Source: Vombatus ursinus (lineage: Eukaryota > Chordata > Mammalia > Diprotodontia > Vombatidae). Taken from it: a stretch of 64,000 nt of DNA. Below the pieces are notes generated by a model, which saw only the letters and a list, made by a program, of their open reading frames with translations, did not search any database and was not told the origin of the DNA. The position numbers and the translations under genes are program-made. Positions 45,651 to 56,013 of this stretch are shown here, in pieces; within the stretch, counting starts at the first letter, position 1, and each line of letters starts with the position of its first letter. The stretch covers positions 1,116,001 through 1,180,000 of the forward strand of contig NW_020954719.1 of NCBI RefSeq assembly GCF_900497805.2. The letters run 5' to 3'.

Positions 45651-46361
45651 GGCAGAGGTAAAGCCAAGATGGCAGAGTAAAGGCAGGGACTTGCCTGAGC
45701 TTTCCCCCAAACCCCTCCAAGTACCTTTAAATAATGACTTTAAACAAATTCTAGAGAAGCAGAACCCACAAAAAGACAAAGTGAAATGATTTTCCAAGAC
45801 AACTTAGGGCATCAGGAAAGGCCTGTCACACCTGAGTGAGAGCGGAGCACAGTCCAGTACAGGCTGTGCCAGCACAGCTCTGGCCCCCAGCAAACTAGGA
45901 GCAGGCATTGGGAGCCAGAAGCAGTAGCTCTCAGCCCACAGACTGTAAGGGAGTCAAACAACTTAACAGAAGGAAATTGCAGGGGTCTCTTTGCTAGTGT
46001 TGAGGCAGGACACTGTTGCTTTGCCTGCACTCAGATCCAGGCCACACAGTCCTGCATGACAGTCCCAGGCATGGAGGAACACTAGCACACTAGAGCTTGC
46101 AGCCACAGTGGAATGGGAACCCTCTTCACAGTTCCAGTGCAAAAAAAAAAAGAGTGCTTATGGTCACTCACAGATCAGAGCACAGGCCAGGAGAGGAGTA
46201 AACACCTCTCTTTAGATCATACCATGTTGGAAGAACTAAAAACTTACAAGGTCCTAAAAGTATCTCTGAAAACAGCTGAACAAAACCCCTGAAACTTGGG
46301 ACAGTGTGCCCTCCACTCTGGAAGAGCCCTATTTTGACAAACAGTTAAAAGTTAAGCAATA

Positions 46362-46513
46362 GGGGCAACTGGGTGGCACAGTGGATAGAGCACTGACCCT
46401 GGAGTTAGGAGGACCTGAGTTCAAATCTGGCCTCAGACACATAACACTTACTATTGTGTGATCCTGGGCAAGTCACTTAACCCCCATTGCCTAGCCAAAA
46501 AAAAAAAAAAAAA
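46362..46513 (+). mobile_element. CORE-SINE in G's 5' UTR
   Basis: Complete copy with an A tail. The target word AAAAGTTAAGCAATAGG occurs at 46,347 and 46,510. Confidence 0.95.
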
Positions 46514-46534
46514 GTTAAGCAATAGGTTGGGAAA

Positions 46535-47682
46535 ATGAGCAAACAACAGAAAAAATTTCTGATCATAGAAAGTTACTATGGTGAAAAGGAAAATCAAAAC
46601 ACACACTTAGAAGAAGATAACAAAGTCAAAGCTCCCACATCCAAAGAAAAGAATAAAGGACATGAATTGTTCTCAGACCATGGACAAGCTCAAAAAGGAT
46701 TTTGAAAATCAAGTTAAGAGAGGTAGAGGAAAAATTGGGAAGAAAAATGAGAATGATGCAAGAAAATAATGAAAAATGAGTCAACAGCTTGGTAAAGGAG
46801 ACACAAAAAAAAACCTGAAGAAAATAATACCTTAAAACAGATTAGGCCAAATGGCAAAAGAGGTCCAAAAAGCCAACAAGGAGAAGAATGCCTTGAAAAG
46901 CAGAATTGGCCAAATGGATAAAGAGGTACAAAAATTCAATGAAGGAAAAAACTCCTCAAAAAATAGAATTGGCCAAATGAAAAGGAGGTACAAAAACTCA
47001 CTGAAGAAAACAATTCCTTAAAAATTAGAATAGAGCAAATGGAAGTTAATGACTTTATGAGAAATCAAGAAACAATAAAACAAAACCAAAAGAATGAAAA
47101 TATAGAAGACAATGTGAAACATCTCACTGGAAAAACAACTGACTTGGAAAATAGATCCAAGATATATATTTTTAAAATTATTGGATTACCAAAAAGTCAT
47201 GATAAAAAAAAGAGAGAGAGACTAGACATCATCTTTCAAGAAATTATCAAGGAAAATTGCCCTGATATTCTAGAATCAGAGCATAAAATAGAAAGAATCC
47301 ACTGATTACCTCAAATGAAAGAGATCCCAAAATGAAAATTCCTAGGAATATTATAACCAAATTCCAGAACTCCCAGATGAAGTAGAAAATATTGCAGGCA
47401 GCCAGTAAGAAATAATTTAAGTATGGTGGAGCCACAGTCAGGATAACACAAGATTCAGCAGCTTCTACATTAAAGGATTGGAGGGCTTAGAATATAATAT
47501 TCCAGACGACAAAAGAGCTAGGATTAAAACCAAGAATCACCTACTCAGTAAAACTGAGTATAATCCTTCAGGGAGGAAAATGGACAGTCTATGAAATAGA
47601 AGACTTTCAAACCTTCTTGATGAAAAGACTAGAGTTGAATAGAAAATTTGACTTTCAAATACAAGACTCAAGAGAAGCATAA
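46535..47682 (+). pseudogene. Element G ORF1 (L1 ORF1p-like), disrupted
   Basis: ATGAGCAAACAACAG start. Repeated coiled-coil units of about 21-22 codons lie at 46,850-47,040 (IGQM...EVQKLTEENNSL type). A core with KIIGLPKSHDKKKRERLD near 47,172 follows, and the frame ends SREA-stop at 47,680-47,682. Frameshifts and stops break it. The product would be the L1 RNA-binding trimer subunit. Confidence 0.75.
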
Positions 47683-48357
47683 AAAGGTAAATGTGAAAAG
47701 GAACTTAATAAGGTTAAACTGTTTACATTCCTACATGTGAATATGATACTTGTAACTCATAACAACTTTCTCATTGTTGTGCCAGTTAGAAGGGATATAT
47801 ATAGACAGAGGGCATGGGTATGTGTTCAATATGAAGGGATGATATCTTAAAAAATAAAATTAAGGTGTGAGAAAGCAATGTACTGGGAGAAAAGGAAAGG
47901 GAAAGATAGAATGGGGGGTAAATTATCTCACATCAAAGAGGCACGAAAAAGCTTTTACGGTGGAGGGGAAGGTGGGGGAGGTGATAGGGAGTGAGTGAAC
48001 CTTACTCTCATCAGAATTGGCTAAAAAGAGGGAATGATATTCACACTCCATTGGGTATAGAAATCTATCTTACCTTACAGGAAAGTAGAAGGATAAGAGA
48101 AGGAGGGATAATAGAAGGGAGGGCAGATTGGGGGAGGGAGTAGTCAGAAGCAAAACACTTTTGAAGAGGGACAGGGTGAAAGGAGAGAGAGAGAGAGAGA
48201 GAATAAACAGTGGGGGAGGGATAGGATGGATGGAAATATATTTAGCCATAGTAACTGTGAAAAAAAATCTGAAGTTTCTCTGATAAAGGCTTCATTTCTT
48301 AAACATATATAGAGAATTGAGTCAAATTTATAAAAATGAGAGCCATTCCCCAGCTGA

Positions 48358-48997
48358 TTGTATTGCTAAGCGGCCTTATTTATTGCAGCTTAAATTAGTT
48401 TCGGTTTGGATTGGTTTAGAAATGACAGTCTCAAATTTGATTTATATGTAAGTATATAGTAAAAGTATTTATTATTAAGGTAGTAAAATAGGATTAAGAT
48501 TAGTAAGTAGACTAGAGTTAGAGTTAGTAAGTCCCAATAGGTAACAATAACTTACCTCAATTGGTATCAAATCTTGTCACAATCAATCATCAACATCAGG
48601 GGAAGCATCTACATCTAGATCACAGGCTGGGGAGTCCCAGTTTTCAGCCTCCAGAGTCCCAATGGGAAAATCCCAGGCTACACATCTGTACCTCGAGGGA
48701 GACTCCAAAGATAAAATCGGGGCTACCTGCTTTTAGTAGTTCCTTCTAACAAAGAAAGCAGTTTGCCAAAAATATGTGATCTATGTGAAAGGAGCTGCTC
48801 TCAAAACTATCCTTGAGAGTATTCCTGTTTATGAATATCCAGTTCCTGGAGGGGTGACCAGCCCTTCCTGGGAGCAAATACCATAAACAATCCTTCAATG
48901 TCTAGCTATAAATAAGATTAACATGAAAAAAGAGTGAGGGCCAAATTGCAAGCATACTGAGCAAGATCAGAATGTCTTTTTAAATTTATTCATCACA
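48358..48997 (-). repeat. LTR-like sequence (fossil), minus strand
   Basis: On the minus strand it starts TGTGATGAATAAA and ends near the complement of TGTATTGCTAAG, about 640 bp. AATAAATAAGG lies close to the 3' end. It lies directly downstream of env-like sequence on that strand, the place expected for a 3' LTR. Edges and family are tentative. Confidence 0.5.
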
Positions 48998-49544
48998 TTC
49001 AACCCTACATTCTACTCTATTTGTAAAAGGTGAATGCTTGGAGCCAAGTAATAACAAAGGAAGTTATACAATTAAAAATACATGGACTAAAACATAAAAA
49101 ATTTAAGAATTAATATACCAACAGGGATTAAATCAATCAAATAAGATGTAATCCACTGAGCAATCTCATGGAGGTGGTGAATCCAAGTGTCAACTTGCCT
49201 AGAGTGATTTACATACACACATGAAGTATTTAGTACCATACATACTCTTCCTTCAACAGCTAGTAGCTTTGTGTTTGAAATAGATAAATCCCTGGATTCA
49301 CCAACCCCAGAGTGCATGTTCCATAATTAACATAGGGATTCAGTTAAGCATAGGATAGCATAATTCTTTGATAGTCTGAGGGCTGAACTGGTTCATATAC
49401 AAAAATAGTAGTGGTATAATGTCCACATAAAAAAGTATATCTTTTAGAGGCACAAACTGAATAATGTGCATGGAGACTGCTATTTAGCAGAGAGACTACA
49501 TACTGAGACCAAGAAGTACAACAATTACATTGTGATACATACAT

Positions 49545-49655
49545 ATATATAGTGTGTGTGTGATTATATATATGTGATGCATATATATGATATATACATA
49601 TACATATTATATATATAGTAAGGGTGAAAGGGTGTTTATATATATATATAATAAG
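49545..49655. repeat. TA/TG-rich simple sequence
   Basis: Irregular ATATGTGAT and TATATA runs. Confidence 0.85.
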
Positions 49656-49865
49656 GGCGAAAGAGTGTTTTCAACAAATGATTTAAAGTCTTCCATAAGA
49701 GAGGAGGTTTAGATGGCTTTGGTGTGTAAGAAACACTGTTATAACTTTCTCCTTGACATGAAACAATAACATTGGGAAACCAATATGAACAATTATCATG
49801 TAGATACATAAAAACATTCATCTTGTTAAAGGCTATTCTATTAGTAGTACTATTGTTACATGCGA

Positions 49866-50014
49866 GGGCAGCTAGGTGGCGCAGTGGATAGAACACTGGC
49901 CCTGGATTCAGGAGGAACTGAGTTCAAATTCAGCCTCAGACACATAACACTTACTAGCTGTGTGACCCTGGGCAAGTCACTTAACCCCATTGCCTAGCCA
50001 AAAAAAAAAAAAAA
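49866..50014 (+). mobile_element. CORE-SINE (WSINE1/MAR1 type)
   Basis: Flanked by TTGTTACATGC at 49,853-49,863 and 50,025-50,035. Inserted in the env fossil. Confidence 0.95.
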
Positions 50015-50889
50015 GGACAAACAGTTGTTACATGCAATATGAGTGAAATTTTCTGGAAAAGCAGTGAGATTATTAAAAGTAACACACATATAAGTAAAGG
50101 GACCTATCACTGCTTACATATCTACACTTACAAATACAGGATCATAATGCTTACTAAGATTATATGTAATATTATAAAAAGGAGCTCCAGAAAGAAAACA
50201 AGGGGTATCTATTATAATATTTAATAGGAGTTCCACAAACAATGGCATGGCAGCATACATAAAGCTGTAATACATGAGAGAAACAGTGTTATTGGTGCCT
50301 TGTGCAGTGGTCCTTGTTTTATCACTAGGGTGTCATTCTACTCAGAGTTCATCAGGAATAAAATATAATATGTGAGAGTATACTTATTTTACATGACACA
50401 ATACATAACAATTGAAAAATAATAAAACAATAAACAATAATAGTATCATATAAGGCTGAAGAGAGACATGATCCTAGGGCTGGGGTCTGAGCACAAGTAC
50501 CCCATCACTGCCCCCTCAGACAAATGGGACCTGAAATCTTTTGGGGCAAGGGATAAAGGTCTCGGCTTCTGAAACTGCTTCCCGCTGAGATTGGATGTAG
50601 AGCTATCCTTGCCTCGTGGGGTCCTGTTCAAGTGGTTGGTTCTTTAGCCAGTATCTGAAACTTGGCCAACACCAGGTCCAGAGGGTGATAGGTCTGGTTC
50701 TTAGACAGAGGGTGATAGCCAGCCTAAGAGGTCATCTACAAGTGGAGAGCATTGAGCCTAGAGGAGCCAAATCTGGCAAGGAAGTTAAGCAAACAAGGGC
50801 CAAAAAGGTGTAGGAAGAAAATAATCAGAAGTGGAGTAAATATGGGCTGGTATCCTTCTAATAGAGCCATCTCAAACTTGATTGAGTTA

Positions 50890-51600
50890 TTAATTTTCAA
50901 ATCAAACTACATCATTTTCCTTTCTTCTTAAAATACTGTCAAACTTCCTCACACTCAACATAATTAAAACATCTGAAACTGGCACAAAGGTATCCAAAGC
51001 AACTATCTAGGGACAGGAGGGGCTTGGATGTCTCTCATTTGTCCCTAAACCTTCTTATCTGCCTTCTATATTTTCAATCAAACCTTTATTTATCTTTTCT
51101 TTTTTTTTAGTGGTTTTTTTTTTGTTTGTTTTGGTTAGGCAATGGGGTTAAGTGACTTGCCCAGGATCACACAGCTAGTAAGTGTTATGTGTCTGAGGCT
51201 GGATTTGAACTCAGGTCCTCCTGAATCCAGAACTGGTGCTCTATCCACTGTGCCACCTAGCTGCCCCTTTTTATCTTTTCAAATCTCTTGAATGCATTAC
51301 TCAGACTACTTAACTTTCCTTTCCCTTGTCATAAGACAAGGTAGCTTATAAATTATTACTCTTCACTATCATAACTGTACTGCTTTAAGGAAAAGAGGTT
51401 CCTGACTTTAAACTCACAACTGAATAGATTCACCTCCTTGTTTCACAGGCCTGTTTATCCTCCTCTAATTATATTCACTCTGGAAGCAAGAGATATTCCA
51501 GAAACTGAATCTTTTACATATCATAAGTTTAAACACCAATTTTAACTTTTGTTTAGGCCATGGAATGACTACAAATTTAGATCAAAACATCAAGATCTCA
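50890..51600. repeat. Repeat Y2 region with a CORE-SINE inside
   Basis: Diverged match to Y1 (42,795-43,050): TTTTCAAATCAAACTACATC, GTCAAACTTCCTCACACTC, TAAACCTTCTTATCTG. The SINE at 51,100-51,267 splits it. Family unknown. Confidence 0.5.
51100..51267 (-). mobile_element. CORE-SINE (WSINE1/MAR1 type), inverted
   Basis: T tail at left, then GGGTTAAGTGACTTGCCCAG, ending GCCACCTAGCTGCCCC. Target word TTTATCTTTTC at 51,089 and 51,270. Confidence 0.95.
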
Positions 51601-52200
51601 CATACTTACATTGTGCTCATGTCTTCCTGACCACTTGCTTTGATCATAGAAATTTACTATAAAAGGAAACAAGCAGGGACATGTGACATGCCAAATATGA
51701 CAGGATAGAACATCCTTAGCTTTGTTTGAATTCAGATAAGAGTCACAGTTCTCCAACCGTGCAATATCAATTCCACCTCATAGCCAGACTCAGGAATAGT
51801 CAGGCGGGAAACATTCCTTTTCAAAGGAACTCAATGGGGAAACTGAGCCAGAAGGATCCCATCCTAGATTGAGGCTAAGATTGTCCTCAAGGTTTTTTCC
51901 AGATGTAGATCTCCACCTGTTAACAGTACAGGATCACATTCTCTCTGAGTGGCTTGTGGAATTTCTCCTATATACTGATTTAATGCAGACAACTATACCC
52001 AAATTCAAACTCAAAATTAATTACAGTCTCAAGAACTTTTTACCTCAAACAGCAAGTTTCACTAATCATAGCTTGGAGCCAGATATAGTTATTTTTTACT
52101 CTCATAGAGTTGCAATAAACGATAAAAATTTACTAGGAGTCACGTACATAAGAGATTTCATTTGACATCTTTTCTTCTCAAATTTAAACTTGTCCTGGTA
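51601..52200. repeat. Repeat X2 (unassigned, probably retroviral)
   Basis: Second copy of X1, same orientation: CATAGAAATTTACTATAAAA, GGCGGGAAACATTCC, GTTTCACTAATCATAG, GTTGCAATAAACGAT. Confidence 0.55.
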
Positions 52201-52494
52201 TAAAAGCCAATCATTAGAAATCCTTTCTATCTATTGTACATAAACTTGCAATTTCTCAGAAAGCCAAGTTCATTGTTTAGGAACCCAAACAAGTTCTTTT
52301 CCAGGGCTGATGACCTTGCCCACACAGATGGTTTCCAGGGTCCTTAGCAAATTTACAAAATAAGAGGAATCAACATAGACCCCAGGGAGAGGCTGATCCT
52401 GGTGCCTCTGCCTGCCAGCCCCTATTCCCCAAGAAGGACTGTTCTGAATGGGCAAAAATAATCCAGTTAAGGCTTTCACTCAATCCCCTCCTTT

Positions 52495-52690
52495 GCACAC
52501 ACAGCACTTTATCCTGTTGTTCTAGAATTTCAAGGCAATTTTCCTTAATAATTTCTTGTAACATTGTATCAAGATTTTTTTTAATCATAATTTTCAGGTA
52601 GTCTGACTACTTTTATATTGTCTCTTCTCAAACTGTACTCCAGATCAGTTGTTTTTCTAATGGGATGTTTGACGTTTTCTTCTTACTGTT
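52495..52690 (-). mobile_element. L1 ORF1 fragment
   Basis: On the minus strand it reads KKNLDTMLQEIIKENCLEIL, close to element E's ORF1 core (QKKNLDTIIQEIIEENCPEA). Confidence 0.75.
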
Positions 52691-53060
52691 ATTTTCTGAG
52701 CTTTGTCCCAGGGCCCAACTTTGAACACACTTTTCCACTTTAAGCCATGGCTAGGGTCCCCAGCCATGCTGTCCTGCAAACAACCTTGCTCCCTCTTCTT
52801 GATATCATTTTCTCTCTAGGTTTTCAGGACACTCTTCCCTCCTAGTTCTCCTATTTATCTGATTGCTCCTTGGTCTCCTTTTCTTCATCCAGGTCATGCC
52901 CTCTAACCATTGGTGTCTCACAAACCTCTGTCCTGGTACTCTTCTATTCTCCCTTTATATTATTTCACTTGGTGATCTCATCATCTCTCTGCTGATGATT
53001 CTTCAGTTTACTTATACAACCCTTAACCTCTCTGCTGACCACTAGTCTAACATATGCCAC

Positions 53061-53979
53061 TATTATACATCTTGTCTGCTGCTTGTGCTAATTTTGGCCT
53101 AACAATTAACACCAAGAAACACAGGTTTTCCACCAACCAGCACCATACCATCCAAACATGGAACCATTAGTTACAGCAAATGAAGAAATATTGAATGCTG
53201 TGGATAAGTTCACTTACCTTGGCAATATACTTTCCAGGGATGTACACATAGATGATGGGGTTGATGCTCTCTTTGCCAGAGCTAGGTCAATGCTTGGGAG
53301 GCTCCAAAAGAAAGTGTGGGAGAGAAACAGTATTAGACTACCCATCAAATTAAAGGTCTACAGAGTTGCTATGTTGACCTCATTGTTGTATGCCTGTGAA
53401 ACCTGAACAGCATACAAGAGCCATGCCAGGAAACTGAGTTGCTTCCACTTGAATTGTTTTAGAAAGATTCTGAAGATCACCTGGCAAGACTGAAATTCTT
53501 TCTTGAGCTGAACTGCTAAGCATTCAAACTCTACTGCAGAGAATGCAACTCTGATTACCAAACATTTGTTGGCCTGGAAGACAATTTTATAGAAACTTCA
53601 CACAAGGCAAGTGCTCACATGGTGGTCAGAAGTGATACATGGACACTCTTAAGGTCTCTCTGAAGAACTTTGGAATCAGTTGTGTGACATGGGAGACACT
53701 GGCAAAGGACCACCCAGCTTGCCATGCCCTGATCAAAGAAGGCACTATGCTGTATGAGTGAAGCAAAATTGCAGTAACTTAAAAGAAACATGACATGTAC
53801 AAATTTAGAGACATTTCCACTCCAAACATTCATGTGGACTATTTGTGCCTAATCTATGGTAAAGCCTCCCAAGCTCGTATTGGTCTGATCAGCCATAGTC
53901 AGTCACATTGTACCTTGTCTCCAACATAGCGATGTCATTTTGGTCCTCTTCAAGAACAAAGGATAACAACTAACTAACC
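53061..53979 (+). mobile_element. RTE-type LINE, 3' part, inserted in L2
   Basis: Translation VDKFTYLGNILSRD, then RSMLGRLQKKVW and LKVYRVAMLTSLLYACET, is the RTE signature after the RT core. It ends ACAACTAACTAACC, a short-repeat RTE-type tail rather than poly(A). RTE elements are known in marsupials. 5'-truncated, with stops. Confidence 0.85.
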
Positions 53980-54050
53980 AATATATCTTGAACTGGATGT
54001 CCTATAAAGATCTCAAATTCAACATTTCCAAAACTAAACTTATTATCTTA

Positions 54051-54109
<59 letters not shown>
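54051..54109. repeat. (CT)n microsatellite
   Basis: About 29 CT units inside L2 copy 1. Confidence 0.97.
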
Positions 54110-54114
<5 letters not shown>

Positions 54115-54124
54115 CTCAACTTCT

Positions 54125-54299
54125 AGGGGCAGATAGGAGGCACCGTGGATAGAGCACTGGCTCTGGAGTCAGGAAAACCTTGGTTCAAATCCAGCCTCAG
54201 ATACATAACACTCACTAGTTGTGTGACTCTGGACAAGTCACTTAACACCAATTGCCTTACCAAAAAAAAACAAAAAAACAAAAAACAAAAAACCAACAA
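54125..54299 (+). mobile_element. CORE-SINE (WSINE1/MAR1 type)
   Basis: A-rich tail with Cs. Flanked by CAATTTCTCAACTTCT (54,109) and CAATTTCCCAACTTCT (54,300). Confidence 0.93.
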
Positions 54300-54790
54300 C
54301 AATTTCCCAACTTCTCTATTATTGTTGAGGGCCCCACCATCCTCCCAATCCCTCAGGCTCAAAACCTAGGCGTCCTCCTTGACTCCTCACTATCTCTCAC
54401 ACCATCATATCTAATTTGTTTCCAAAACCAGTTGACTTCACTTTTGCAACATCTCTTGAATAAGCCCCCTTCCTTCCACTGATCCTGCCACCACCCTGGA
54501 TTATTGCAATACTCTGCTAATTTGTCTGCCTGCCATAAGTCTTTCCCTACATCAATCATTCATCCTCAGCCATCAGTGATGTTCCTAAAGCACATGTGTA
54601 ATCATATCTCTCTCTCTCTTTCAGTCTCTGTCTCTCTCTCAGACACATACACACACAAACTCCAGAAGCTCCCTATCACCTACAGGATCAAATATAAAAC
54701 CCTTTGTTTGTCATTTGAAGTCCTTCCTTCATAACCCACCTCCAAAAAAAAGCCAAAATTTTCAGCCTTCTTATACTCCATGTACTATAG

Positions 54791-55235
54791 AGCAGGTAGG
54801 TGGCACAGTGCATAGAGCACTGGACTTGGAATCAGAAAGACTCATCTTCATGAGTTCAATTCTTACTTGATTTGATTATAATGATTCAATTCTTTTCTTT
54901 TTTTTTAGGCAATTGGGGTTAAGTGACTTGCCCGGAGTCACACAGCTTAGTAAGTGTCAAGTGTTTGGTCTGAGGCCGGATTTGAACTCAGGTCCTCCTG
55001 ACTTCAGGGCTGGCGCTCTAACCACTGCGCCACCCAGCTGCCCCTAATGATTCAATTCTTATATTCTATTCAATTCAGACACTTACTAGTTATGTAACCC
55101 TAAGCAAGTAACTTAACCCTATTTGCCTCAGTTCCTCATCTGTAAAATGAGCTGGAGAAGGAAATGGCAAGCCACTCCAGCATCTCTGCCAAGAAAACCC
55201 CAAAATGGGGTCACAAAGAGTCAGACACAACTGAC
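54791..55235 (+). mobile_element. Older CORE-SINE split by a younger inverted one
   Basis: Outer, longer SINE: head at 54,791-54,878; CORE and tail at 55,061-55,235 (GTAACCCTAAGCAAGTAACT, CTGGAGAAGGAAATGGCAAG, GAGTCAGACACAACTGACC). The inner WSINE1/MAR1 copy is at 54,895-55,044, minus strand. Confidence 0.9.
54895..55044 (-). mobile_element. CORE-SINE (WSINE1/MAR1 type), inverted, nested
   Basis: Perfect 16-bp duplication TAATGATTCAATTCTT at 54,879-54,894 and 55,045-55,060. Confidence 0.97.
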
Positions 55236-55639
55236 CCATCAACTCCAATCCAGTAACACTGGCCTGCTTGCTATTCTTAAACAATAGAACACATCTCTTA
55301 GCTCAAAGCATTTTCTCTAGCTGACCTCCATGCCTGGAATGCTCTGCTTCCTGCCTTCCCTGGCACCCTTCAAATTTCAGCTAAAATCTCAGCTTCTACA
55401 GGAAGATTTTCCCAACCTCTCTTAATTCTAGTTCCTTCCCTCTATTGATTATTTCCTATTTTTCCTATATATAGCTTATAATGTAGATTGTTGTTTGTAT
55501 GTTCTCTACCCATTAGACTGTGAGCTCCTTGAGAGTATGGACTATCTTTAGCCTTTCTTTCAATCTCCAGGGCTTAGTACAGTGCCTTAGCACTTAACAG
55601 ATGCATAATAAATGCATGTTAAGTGAGTGACTTACCAAC

Positions 55640-55944
55640 TTGCCTCCAGGACACTCTCCCTTCTTCCTATATGAATTTAGTGCCAGACTCAAAATCTTTC
55701 TCCCATCATCAACTCCTGCTCTCATGCTAAGGAACTTTAACATGTATATTGATACTCCATCAAACATCCTCAAATATCCCTAAGTCCTCAACTAGTTCAA
55801 TTACCAGGACCTGCACTCCATCTCAGCTATAAACAGAGAAAGTCTTTGATTTTTGTCATCACCACTCAAATGCACCACTTCTATGTTCATGAACTCTAAA
55901 ATTCCTTCATCTGATCACAGTCTGCTATCTTTCCNNNNNNNNNN

Positions 55945-56013
<69 letters not shown>

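Larger units (their letters stand above)
45651..48355 (+). mobile_element. Element G: HAL1-like, 5' UTR + ORF1 + ORF2 stub, 3' end lost
   Basis: It begins GGCAGAGGTAAAGCCAAGAT with the YY1-type word at 45,665. A 5' UTR of the A/C family, ORF1 (46,535-47,682) and purine-rich spacer follow. At 48,256-48,273 the spacer joins the C-terminal part of ORF2 (TTTCTCTGATAAAGGCTTCA), as in element A. It stops abruptly near CCCCAGCTGAT where LTR-like sequence begins, so the 3' UTR and poly(A) are missing. Confidence 0.85.
49087..50800 (-). pseudogene. Retroviral env fossil
   Basis: The 49,087-49,317 part translates to a segment like the transmembrane subunit of gamma- or D-type env: a small-residue stretch, then VCMVLNTSC, then VYVNHSRQVD and a helix. 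Surface-subunit-like, Cys-containing pieces follow at 49.34-49.9 kb, and decayed sequence reaches about 50.8 kb. Broken and old. A CORE-SINE lies inside at 49,866. Confidence 0.5.
52805..55630 (+). mobile_element. L2 LINE copy 1, interrupted
   Basis: Pieces at 52,805-53,060 (RT), 53,980-54,050, 54,316-54,790 and 55,250-55,630 (3' end with GACTGTGAGCTCCTTGAGAG and ATGCATAATAAATGC). They are separated by an RTE LINE, a CT tract, a CORE-SINE and a nested SINE pair. All are plus strand and in L2 order. Confidence 0.85.

Noticed and set aside
54069-54107. CT tract as a splice polypyrimidine tract
   Set aside because: Lies in L2 with no AG-bounded coding exon behind it; a microsatellite explains it.
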